A DNA stretch of 33,984 bases from Haplosporangium gracile (lineage: Eukaryota > Mortierellomycota > Mortierellomycetes > Mortierellales > Mortierellaceae): assembly GCA_015499985.1 (NCBI GenBank), contig JAAAUF010000046.1, forward strand, positions 51,417 through 85,400. Reading direction: 5' to 3'. The notes beneath the pieces were generated by a model, which was given only the letters and a program-made list of their open reading frames with translations, was not told where the DNA came from and searched no databases. Positions 10,807 to 20,084 of the stretch are shown here, piece by piece. Within the stretch, counting starts at the first letter, position 1; every line of letters begins with the position of its first letter. The translations under genes were made by a program, and so were the position numbers.

Positions 10807-13294
10807 ATGAAGCACCACACCTTGAACGCATTCCTCACATGGGCCGAGGAGAACAACATCCACTGGGACAAGGACGCCATCGAGATTCGCGAGGGCAAGC
10901 ACGGTCTCGGCATCTACGCCAAGAAGAACCTCGACGCCGGCTACGAAGGTATCCTTCTTTCCTTCTTTTCTGCTAACATATATCATTCTTTGATTTGCTG
11001 CTGTTTCTTTGGATGGCTTACTGTTGCCTGTACCTAACCATGAAAGTCTATCATATCTTGTCCTCATACAACCAACGTAGCCATCCAGGTCCCCAAGTCG
11101 ATCGTCTTGTCGGTCGAGTCGACCGGAATCGCCAACTTGCTAGAGGAGGAGGACATTGAGGGCTACGCCGGACTCACCCTCGCCTGCATGTACGAGTACT
11201 CCAAGGGCGCCGAGTCTGTCTGGTCCGCTTACCTCGCTCTCTTGGCTGAGTCGCGCCCCCAGATGCCCTCTGACTTGTCCGAGGATTCCCGCGAGCTCTT
11301 GAAGAAGTCCGAGGTCTTTGGCGATATCGAGACTGACTTGGTACGTTAACAGGAAGAGATTCTGTTGTTGTGAACTGAGTGCCTCTGTTGTCATTGTTTG
11401 TTGTTGCTGGCTTTGTTGTTTTTTTGGGTGACCTTTTTTTTTTGAGAGCGCATCGTCTTTGTTGTTGCTGTTGTTTGTGGGAGTAGGAGTTTGTTTGCTT
11501 GTTGGTGCTTTTTTGTTGATCTACAGCTTGTGTGTGTTTTGGTGATATTGTTGTTATTGTCAAATGACGTCGCGGGAAAAGACTGGACTAAAAACGAAAG
11601 CTTGGCCCGCACGACATTATATACAAACTTTTTTTTCCTTTCCTTCCTTCTTGGACTTGTTCACTTGAACAGTCTAAAACGGCCGTTTTCCTCCCAAGTT
11701 TTCCACGACGCGTCATAACGCGCATCGTCATCCTTTGTTTTCTTGTTATTACACTCTTTTAACTTTTCTCCTACCTTATTTTTCGACTCTAACTGTTAAT
11801 AGAAGGACATGCAGGAGGATTATGACACTGTTGTTGTTCCTTTCCTTGACAAGCACCCCGAGATCTTCTCCGCCGAGATCAAGGCCAAGTTCTTCTCCTA
11901 CGAGGACTTTAAGACCATGACCTCGCACGTTTCTTCTCGTGCCATGGATGTCGATAACTTCCACATCTCTGCCCTCGTCCCCTTCGCTGACCTGTAAGTT
12001 CAAGGACTGCACCTGCACCGGCACTTGTCCCTGTATGGAATCTTTTTGTTCCTTTGTCCTTTGTGGATTATATATTCCAGAAGGCAGAAACTTACCAGAT
12101 ATTTGTGCCTTGTTTTCATCCAAATAGTGTCAACCACAACTCGGAGCCCAACTCGGATTACTTGACCCACGAGGAGGTCTGCGAGGTCTGCGGTGCCATC
12201 TCCTGCGAGCACATGGATGAGAACGAGGATGACGAGGATGACGAGGATGAAGATGAGGCCCCCGAGCTCGCTGCCAACGAGGACAAGAAGAAGCGCGCTG
12301 CTGCCAAGAAGGCTGAGNNNNNNNNNNTGTCGATAGCGAGGACGACGACGAGGAAGATGAGGACTGGGAGGACGACATCAACGACACCTGCGACATTGTC
12401 CTCGACGACGACGTCAAGAAGGGCGAGGAGATCACCCGTCACTATGGTCCTTTCCCCAACAAGATCTTCCTCTCCAAGTACGGATTCGCCGAGATCGACA
12501 ACGAGCACGACACCGTTACCGTCCAGCTCGAGATGGTCAAGAAGGCTGCCGAGTCCATCTTGGGCGACCCCGCCTTGGTCGAGGAACGCACCAAGTGGTT
12601 CTTGGACACTGAGGATATCTTTATCGGCGAGGACGATGAGGATGAGGATGAGCTCGAGGAGGAGGGCTGCTGCGATGGCGACCATGACCACGACCACGCT
12701 CACCACGACCACGGCCACGCCCACCAGCACGAGAAGAAGGATGTCGAGGCTGGTGAGGCCGAGGCCGAGGAGTCTGAGGATGAGGATGAGGAGTCTGATG
12801 ATGAGGCTGAGGAAGAGGACTTCCCCCGCGACATCATGGAGATTATGCACGATGGATCGATCGATGACCGTCTCCTCATGTTGGTGAACGTTCTCTTTAT
12901 GGAGAAGGAGCAGTTTGCCAAGGTTGAGGAGAGCGTCGATGCCGCCACCGAGTACTTTAACGACATCTTCCTCCGCCGCGCCCTCGAGGAGGACCTCGCC
13001 GACGAGGCGGACTCTGATGATGAGGACCAGCAGCCCAAGCCCGAGCTTAAGCCTCTCGACGATGCCGGTCGCCGTGTCCGCAAGAACGTCCTCGAGGTCA
13101 TTCTTCAGATCATCCGTCTCCGTGCTGATGCCTACAGTGTCTCTGATAAGACCACTGCTGAGGAGGACATGGAGTTGTTGAACAAGGCTGGTCTTTCTGG
13201 TACTCTCTATTATGGAGCCCTCTGCGTCATTGGCGAGAAGAAGGTCCTCCAGAACGCCTTGAAGACCTACACCAAGTTCCACGCTGAGCTGTAA
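10807..13294 (+). CDS. SET-domain protein lysine methyltransferase (RKM/SETD6/Rubisco-LSMT-like), contains assembly gap
   Basis: Predicted S-adenosylmethionine-dependent lysine methyltransferase with a split SET domain. Exons: 10807-10948, 11081-11340, 11803-11993, 12128-13294. The N-terminus (FLTWAEENNIHWDKDAIEIR, then GLGIYAKKNLDAGYEAIQVP) is the usual SET entry. The SET core motif NHNSEPN is at residues 200-206, and GEEITRHYGPFPNKIFLSKYGF-type sequence follows near 12427-12490. Between the two lies an insertion with C216xxC219xxxxC224xH226, a possible metal site, then a long Glu/Asp run. Downstream are a His-rich stretch (9 His in 17 residues) and another acidic segment, then a helical C-terminus. 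Ten Ns (12318-12327) interrupt the acidic run. Read literally they break the frame, so the true gap is 3k+2 nt. At least 582 aa. The substrate is unknown; ribosomal or histone targets are known for relatives. Confidence 0.85.
12318..12327. other. assembly gap (10 N) inside the SET gene
   Basis: Ten undetermined bases inside a GAG/GAT-rich acidic coding repeat. The frame upstream (codon boundary at 12318) and the frame downstream (codon boundary at 12329) agree only if the missing length is 2 modulo 3. The number 10 is therefore a placeholder. Confidence 0.95.
12680..12732 (+). other. His/Asp-rich segment within the SET protein
   Basis: A short tract encodes alternating Asp-His and Ala-His pairs (core HDHDHAHHDHGHAHQH). 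It is flanked by a Cys-Cys pair upstream (about 12667) and by acidic runs on both sides. Such tracts can bind zinc, nickel or copper in other proteins. Here that is inference only, and a simple codon-repeat expansion is an equally valid explanation. Confidence 0.6.
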
Positions 13295-13749
13295 GGTGTT
13301 GTTTTCATTTCGTTTGTTTGTTTTTCTTTTTTGCACATACCACAGTCATTTGCACTCGTTTTTTCTTTATTTTCTTTTCCATATATCACCCACTATCATC
13401 ATGTATCTTTATCCCCCATTCCCCCTTCAAGTATTGAACATCCCCTTCCCCCCTCTCTCTTACATAATCCAAAAAGATGGCTCCCTTCCCATATTCTCCC
13501 TTCGTTTTTGCTGATAGAATAAAAAAATATTTTGCAAGCCCTTGTTTTTTGATGATAAGAGGACGTGCGCGTTGGTTATTTGTTTGTTTGTTTGTTTGTT
13601 TGTTTGTTTGTTTGTTTGTATTTTTGCTGTGGACATGATGAGAATCATTGTCGAAACAAGCATAGTTGGAGGAAGAGGGACAGAGAAAGAGAGAAAGAGA
13701 GAGAAGTAGCGATGAAAATGGATACAACTTTCTAGACTCCTCACGATCT
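13295..13749. other. intergenic: 3' regions of converging genes with a (TTTG)n microsatellite
   Basis: The SET gene (plus) and the small secreted protein gene (minus) converge here. Their 3' untranslated regions are expected to fill this segment. It is pyrimidine-rich on the plus strand up to about 13500, then carries a TTTG tetranucleotide repeat at 13579-13619. No coding sequence was recognised. Confidence 0.6.
13579..13619. repeat. (TTTG)n microsatellite
   Basis: About ten uninterrupted TTTG/TGTT units between two convergent genes. Length polymorphism is expected. Confidence 0.9.
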
Positions 13750-14025
13750 CTAGTCACACTGCAGAGGGCAGTCATGGTCGAGAGATGCTTGGATGTTTTT
13801 GCAGAAGGGGTGACTAGTCTGGGAGTAGCAGGTGTTGAAGGCTTTCTGGTTCGCGGCCTTGCATTTGGCGAGACAATTTCGGGTGGTCTCTGTTCTCTTA
13901 TCCTCTCGGCGGGTCAGTGGTTCAAATGATGATGATGCGGCGGTGGAAACTGCATCGGTGAGACTGAGGAGGAGGACGACGGTGAGTGTGCAAAGGAGGA
14001 GGCTTGGTGCCGAGGAGAAACGCAT
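13750..14025 (-). CDS. small secreted cysteine-rich protein
   Basis: Single-exon reading frame of 91 aa, starting MRFSSAPSLLLCTLTVVLLL. A basic N-terminus, a long hydrophobic core and an Ala/Ser-rich end near residue 26-31 (TDAVSTAASS) form a clear signal peptide. A dibasic Kex2-like stretch (LTRREDKR) follows, so a propeptide may be removed. The mature part has six cysteines in the pattern CxxxC-(11)-C-(8)-C-(10)-CxxxC, suited to three disulfides. It ends PLQCD. No family was recognised. Size, secretion and six cysteines fit a fungal small secreted protein or effector-like protein, but they do not show function. The pattern of paired CxxxC also occurs in non-effector helical hairpins. Confidence 0.7.
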   Translation of the reverse strand: MRFSSAPSLLLCTLTVVLLLSLTDAVSTAASSSFEPLTRREDKRTETTRNCLAKCKAANQKAFNTCYSQTSHPFCKNIQASLDHDCPLQCD

Positions 14026-14897
14026 GTTGAAAAGAAGAAGGAAAAACAGGGAGTTGGAAGGAGGAAGAGGACGGAACTCGAAGGAGATAAGAAAGAGTAT
14101 GTGTAGAAACTAGAAAGACGTTGGGAGGTTGGAGAGGTGAGAGCGACAGTTGAGGAGTGGGTGGCAGTTTGCTTTGTTGAGGAGTTAGTGGAATGAAGAA
14201 GTAAAGAAAGACGGCAAAGGGAAAAAAAAAGAAATGGAGTGCAAGGATGGTGAAATATGATGTGGAAGAAAAAGAAAAGGAAAAAGAAGAGGCGGGGTTC
14301 GCTCAGGAGCGTATTTGAACAATAATGTCGTTATCCTGTAATATGTTTTGCTTCCCTCTTTGCTCACTCCGTGTTTTAGTATTTAAATACAATGCAACAG
14401 CAACCAAAGATTCAGCCCGGCTCATGGGACGGGAGCACAAGGGCAAGAAAAATTCCTGTGCAGGACCACATAAGGGCAAATGGGAAGAAGTTTTAGTGCC
14501 TTGGTCAAAGTAGTGATAGTAAACAGCAGTGGAAAAAGTCCATGAAGGTAAAGCGATCACAGCCACAAAAATTTTAGTCGACGCCCCATCGTATGTCTTT
14601 GCTGTCCTTACACACGGAGAAAGACACAAAACCGGGAGAGGAGGACTATGGTCGTACTGTTCAGCCTCTTTCCTCTCCTTTTTAGCTCTCCTTTGAACCC
14701 TTTTACTCCCTTCTCCTCCTTTTCTCCTCCCTCATTCACTGCCTCCGTCATTTCGTTTGATTCAAAAAAGTAGGTCTAGGCATGTATACCCAAGTCAGCA
14801 CGTGCATCCAGACAATGTGGTCTGTGCTTTTGGACAAAACGATATTTTGAAAGGTACCTTTTTGCTTCTATTACAGGACTGACTAACAAGCTGTGCT
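14026..14897. other. intergenic: promoter of the secreted protein and 3' region of monooxygenase A
   Basis: The first part (14030-14290) is purine-rich on the plus strand, so CT-rich in the sense of the secreted-protein gene, as expected of a promoter and leader here. The remainder shows no convincing gene. A minus-strand open frame at 14303-14629 lacks recognisable domains and has atypical composition, so it is not called. Confidence 0.5.
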
Positions 14898-16941
14898 TTA
14901 AATTGGAACTGCCCGTTGCCGTCTCTCAAACTCAGCCCTTGCCATCTGTTCACTAGGAGAGACCACAGGTGCAACACTTCCCATTAATCCAACACCCTCC
15001 AAGAACCCCACCTGCGGACGGAATCTAATTGTCTCCTTAAACTGTTTTGTGAGAAAACACAAAACACAATAAACAGGGAGATTAGCTACGTCGTCCTTTT
15101 TCTTTCAAACACCATTTGTCGAATGTAACCTAGGGCTTAGAAAAACCAAAAAGAAAAAAGAGAAACTTACGGCAAGTCGCCACAACCACATGGGCATGTG
15201 TGTTATAAGGTAAAGGACAATCCTACCAATGATCCCGCGATCCGAGACTTTGGCCACGATCTGACTGTTCTTGAAAGATGCCATCACGGCAGGGAATCGT
15301 TCCTCGTGGTATTTTACGAATATGTTGGTGATGTCGGTAGATGTTGTTGTTGGCATCGCGTAAATGAGGTTGGCCAGAGCTATGGGGTCGTGTAGTGCTG
15401 TCACCGCGCCTATTAATAAGAAACGTGCCACAAATGAAAGATGAGGTCAGTAGACATTCCGCGTTCGTATGTTCGCCCGCCTTTAATCCGGTTGAAGAAC
15501 AATCTGTAAGGTCATACCATGGCCTCCTGCAGGGTTCAGTTTATGGCATGCTATAACGAAAAGAAGAACAATGGGGGCGAATTTTTTAGTTCCACTGGTC
15601 AATTAAGGAAAATGAACAATAGGTCACGAATTATGTCAACCAGTTTTGGTACCATCGCCCAGAAGTACAGCTCGCCCATGATACCACGTCTTGAACACCT
15701 TCTCCTCCAACATAACTTTCGAAATAAAGTCTTTGGGTGTCAAGTCATATATATCGCCCATGGTCTTCATTTCGTCGCTTAAGGGGATCGGAAACCCTTT
15801 AGTCTCCTTGCACATTGTCAAAGCGGGGATGGCCCCCCATTCTCCACAGTTTTCACTGCTCTTGAAGCGTTGTTCGAGTGCTGCCTTGCTCGTTGTTTTG
15901 TCCAGCTGGTGGACTACTGACCAAGTCAAAGTATTTTGTGTCGTTGTGAAAAAAGACCACTATGTTTCATCAAAAAAAGGAAGGAAAAGTCAGAATCTTG
16001 TCGATTGCGCATGGCCTTGTTCTCCAGTGCACATGGTACGAATGTATGAGTAATACTTACTGTGAAGGGCTTGTTATCACTAAGAACAGAAACGACCTGG
16101 CACCTCTCCTTCCCAACAATCAGAAACTCCTTGGGATCCAGAGCCCTCGTCTGCCCCACCAGACAAGTGCAGCTGAACGGCAGTTCTTCCTGATCCGACT
16201 TGGGCAACCTGCCCTCACCCCTTAGCTGCTCGTATATGCGCTGACGGACCGCGCTGTAGGCGCCGTCTGCTCCAACGACGATATCTCCTTCAAAGGTTTC
16301 ATTGTTGGAGAGATGCACGGTCACTTTGTCGTTCTTTTCCGAGATGTTGAGGACTCGCTTGCCGAGATGAAGTTTGTGAGATGGGACTTGTTTGAACAGT
16401 AATTCGTAGAGCTGTGGTCGTGCGACGATGTATTGTCCATATCCCGTGCTAGGCAATCAATGGTCGTGGATTAATACTTTGACCCGCCTACTTGTAAAAT
16501 AACTGGTTCACGAAAACGAATAAGCGTGAGGACTGCTTACAATTCCTCAATGGGTCTAAAGTCAGTGGCCCTTTTGGGGTACAGGACCTCATTGGATTCC
16601 TTGAAGCTTGGAATGTGGGTCAGATACTTTCCGATTGAGATGAACTCTTCGTAGATACCCAACTGCTGGAAGATAGGCAGAAGTGTTGGCCCTACAACCA
16701 TAGCAGAACCTACACAAAAAAAAAGGGATAAATGAGTGTTAGATCCCTGTGACGCAAAATATTATGTGAAGATGTTAGTGGTTTGTGTGTCATAGTTCTT
16801 TACCTAAGGGTTTGAGTGAGGAGGCTCGTTCGAAATAATGTATGGCACGCCGGACTTTTCGAACAAGGCGTCAAGCATAAGTCCTCCAAGCCCTGCTCCC
16901 ACAATCAGCACTGTCGGTTTGACGGTACTTGCAGTCGACAT
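14898..16941 (-). pseudogene. FAD-dependent monooxygenase copy A (frameshift in exon 1)
   Basis: Full-length member of the tandem class A flavoprotein monooxygenase family. Exons: 16941-16804, 16709-16541, 16448-16061, 15959-15653, 15550-15518, 15409-15171, 15041-14898. Exon 1 encodes VLIVGAGLGGLML (FAD Rossmann fold) but is one nucleotide shorter than the phase requires, near 16831-16838. The reading therefore leaves the PYxIFERA track and stops at the exon end. With that base present the protein would be 472 aa, as in copy B. All other exons are open: GADGAYSAVR, the GDACHKLNPAGGHG flavin motif around the 33-nt exon 5, and a hydrophobic segment near the end of exon 6. Exon 1 also diverges (LDALFEKSG for LGALLEKSG). 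It is either a young pseudogene or a sequencing error in otherwise intact DNA. Confidence 0.85.
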
Positions 16942-17126
16942 GGCGCGTGTGACTGTTTGATCAAGGGTGAGGAGATGTGTCTGAAGGAATAAGGATGAGG
17001 AATGGAATGTGAATGAACGAAAAGAAAGAGAGATGATTAGAAAAAAAGTGCAGAGGTTATGACTTACCCTACTTCCTCTTCCCGTCGTTTATTCCGTCCT
17101 CCTTCTCCTCCTTCTTCTTCCTATCG

Positions 17127-17165
17127 TTTGTGCGACGATAATTCCATGGATTAAGCATTTTCTTC
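17127..17165 (-). promoter_or_regulatory. conserved upstream motif of copy A
   Basis: The plus strand reads TTTGTGCGAC followed by a CATGGATTAAGCATTT-like block, 186 bp from the start codon of copy A. The same ten bases lie at a similar distance before copy B, with variants before C, E and F. It may be a shared regulatory site or simply conserved by recent duplication. Confidence 0.35.
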
Positions 17166-17378
17166 TTTCTCTGGGAGCAATTAGCCATACACGATTCTGA
17201 TAGGTTGTTGATTTCGCGTGAACTCAATCATGGATAAGAATGATCGATTGCACTGATTACATCCGACATCAGGCACCCAATACAAAATAAAAAATCAGGC
17301 ACCCAACACACAAATGATGTCCTTAAAAAAGAAGAACAAGTAGGGAATTTAAATTTTTATTACCATCCTCAAAATGCA

Positions 17379-19453
17379 TCAGAGCGAAGCAGCAGCAGCA
17401 GCAGCAGCAGCTTTCCGTTCCTCGAACACTGCTCGTGCCTTCAGTTCGCTGGGCGACGGAAATGGCAAAACAGTGCCCTTCAACGGAACGGCTTCAAGAA
17501 ATCCAACTTGTGGGCGATAGCGAACTGTCTTGCTCAACTTTTTTTTTTTCAACAGCGAAAAACAGGTGAAAGAAATGTTAGTTACACTTCATCAGTCAAT
17601 TTCCACAACACTCGCCAACGACACTAAAAAAATAAAAAATAAAAAAAAAGAACGTACCGCATGTTTCCACAGCCAGAAGGGCATATGTGTGATAAAAAAC
17701 AAGAAAATGGCGCCCATGATTCCACGATCCATGACCTTGCTAAACACCTGGCTGTTGTTGAAGGACTCCATCACAGCAGGGTGTCGTTCTTTGTGATACT
17801 CTTCAAAGAGACTGGTGAGGTCGTTTGATGTCTTTGTGGGCATCGCGTAGATCAGGTTCGCGAGCGCTATCGCATCGTGCATTGCTGTCACCGCGCCTGA
17901 TAAGTTTGAAATAAGAAGAAAAGAAGAGTGTAGAGTTAGTAGTTAATGCAAGGTTTCATTTCATTTTTTCAGCCGCAACGTTAGCTTGTAAAGAAAGATA
18001 CACACCATGACCTCCAGAGGGGTTCAGCTTGTGGCAGGCTGTAGGTGAAGACGACAGAAGAAGGAAGGTGGTCATTAGTCTCAAATTCATCAGACCGAAA
18101 AAAAAAGTATTGTACAAGGTCGAATCCGTCACATACCATCACCGAGGAGGACAGTGCGACCTGAATACCAAGTATCAAACACTTTTTCCTCCAACATGAC
18201 TTTAGATATCAAGTCCTTAGGCGTTAAGTCATAAAGATCACCCATAGTCCACTTCTTGCCGTCACTGAGTTCGATAGGAAAGTCCTTGGTCTCCTCACAC
18301 ATGGTCTGGACGGGGTATGCGCCCCACTCCGAGTTCTCGCAGTTCCTGAACCGCTTTTCCATCGCTGCCTTGCTCGTTTTTGTCGAAAGGTGTTCTATCA
18401 CCATAAAACAGAGCGTATTCTGGGCGGTTGTGAATGTGATCCACTGGAATGAGAGCCAAGAAGGGGAGGCAAAGAAGAAGTATAGTGTTAACACTATCTT
18501 TAGTACTATCAGCGTGCGTTGTTATTATGAATCACTTGCTGATACTTTCATCTTCATCCCTCCAAACCTACAGAGAACGGTTTGTCGCCTCCAAGGACTG
18601 CGCGGAAGCTGCAGTGAGGGTCCTTGAGGATAGGGAACTCTTCCGGGTCAAGGACCTTGGTCTGGCCCACTAAGCAGGTACAACTGAAAGGAAGGTCTTC
18701 CTGGTCTGCTTTGGATAACTTGCCCTCAGTCCTCAGTTGCTCGTACATGCGCTGACGGACTGCGCTGTAAGCCCCGTCTGCTCCAACGACGATATCACCT
18801 TCAAAGGTTTCGTTGTTGGAGAGGTGGACGATCACTTTGTCGTCCTTCTCCGAGATGTTGAGCACTCGCTTACCGAGATGAATCTTGTGGGCTGGGATCA
18901 GCTTCAGCATGATGTCGTAGTACTTGGGGCGAGCGACAATGTGCTGCCCATATCCCGTGCTGGCAAAAGAAAGAAATGAAGTGTAAGGCTTTGGTCAGTC
19001 CGCAAACATAGAGAATGAAAAGATGGTCTAAACGTGAAAGCAAGCCGAGGGTATTACAATTTGTCGATGGGTCTGTAGTCGGTAGGCTTGTAGGGCTCCA
19101 AGGTCTCCTTGTAAGTCTGGGTGAAGCTCATGTACTTGCCGATGGAGAGGATGTCGTCGTAGATACCGATTTGCTGGAAGACAGGAAGAAGTGTGGGACC
19201 CACCGACATTGCCGAACCTATATGAACAATACATGAACTATAATCGATTAGCTCCCCTGCTTTTAGTTTATTCCCAATCAACATTGCGCTGACGTCGTTT
19301 TCATTGACTTTGCAGCCTACCTAGAGGCTTAACGGTGGTAGCTCGCTCAAAGATAGCGTATGGCACCCCCGATTTTTCCAGCAAGGCACCGAGCATGAGT
19401 CCTCCCAGACCTGCGCCTACAATAAGCACTGTTGGTTTATCGTCTGTCGACAT
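17379..19453 (-). CDS. FAD-dependent monooxygenase copy B
   Basis: Intact member, 472 aa. Exons: 19453-19321, 19217-19058, 18959-18572, 18443-18137, 18038-18006, 17896-17658, 17537-17379. It is a class A flavoprotein monooxygenase, the PHBH/salicylate hydroxylase/zeaxanthin epoxidase-like fold. GAGLGG at residues 13-18 binds the ADP part of FAD, with the ribose-binding acidic residue E36 in IFER. GADGAYSAVR (157-166) is the DG motif. GDACHKLNPSGGHG (about 328-341) is the GD motif that contacts FAD phosphate and ribityl. A hydrophobic stretch follows (about 400-420, GIMGAIFLFFITHMPFWLWK), which may attach the enzyme to membrane. The C-terminal exon reads RYRPQVGFL, PSPSELKARAVF and a run of eight Ala from a GCT repeat. 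The substrate cannot be inferred. The neighbours on both sides are paralogues on the same strand. Confidence 0.93.
17390..17411. repeat. trinucleotide (AGC)n repeat coding poly-Ala in copy B
   Basis: Seven AGC units plus flanking bases. On the minus strand these are GCT codons giving eight alanines, just before the stop of copy B. Copies D, E and F carry Gln-rich tails at the same place. Confidence 0.9.
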
Positions 19454-20084
19454 AGTACTTTGGTGTCCGTGAAAGTCGAATAGAGTAGGGTTTGGTGATG
19501 CCAAGGAAGAAAAGTGGAATGAAGGAATGAGAAAGAGGATGGAGATTCAAGGTAAGCGAGAGAGATGATGGGACATCGTCAACTTTCCCTTCCGTCTTTC
19601 TCCGCAGTTCTTGTTTTGTTGTTTGCCTTGTAATTCCCTCACCCAACCCATTTGTGCGACCATGTCCGCATGGTTGAGCATTTCTTTTTTCTTCAATCCT
19701 CACCACTGCAGCAAAGGAGAAGCCCAGTGCAATCATGTGTGGGCGCCTTAAAGTGCAGCAACAAACAAAAATCGAAATCAACGCACTTTTTCCTCCCCCC
19801 AATCTAAATTGCAATTTTACACCCCGCTACGCTAACGGCACATCACTTTACTTCCATCACTGATCATGACTAGATAATGGTTCACCTCCCTTCTTTCGAT
19901 GGCACCGTGCACCAGCGTACATTGTATCAATGGTAACAAAACGATAACCGTCTCCCCAGGAAAATGAGGGCCGGCGACTGCAAACGGCTTGGTATTTACT
20001 AATGTTTGCTTTCTTATAATGGTAATGCTGCATAGGGCTTGAGAGAGAGGCATGCGATATTATTTTTGTTTCGAGTCTGAGTTT
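19454..20084. other. intergenic between copies C and B (promoter of B)
   Basis: About 630 bp without a gene. Positions 19500-19570 are purine-rich on the plus strand (leader of B). The shared upstream motif lies at 19651-19690. The rest, up to the stop of copy C, shows nothing recognisable. Confidence 0.55.
19651..19690 (-). promoter_or_regulatory. conserved upstream motif of copy B
   Basis: The plus strand reads TTTGTGCGAC, then GCATGGTTGAGCATTTCTT, 198 bp from the start codon. The first ten bases are identical to the site before copy A. Confidence 0.35.

Noticed and set aside
10263..10913. Minus-strand open frame of 216 codons
   Set aside because: Low-complexity Leu/Ser/Phe-rich translation of purine/pyrimidine tracts. 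It overlaps the promoter and first exon of the SET gene.
12158..13336. Long minus-strand open frame (392 codons) opposite the SET gene
   Set aside because: It is the antisense shadow of GAG/GAT-rich acidic codons, which read as Leu/Ile/Val codons without stops. It runs through the N gap and has no domain, while the plus strand has a spliced SET gene.
14303..14629. Minus-strand open frame of 108 codons
   Set aside because: No domain, no supporting codon bias, and no splice partner that extends it.
17390..17411. CAG/CTG repeat as a possible non-coding structural element
   Set aside because: It lies in frame at the end of copy B and codes for alanine, so a coding homopolymer explains it.
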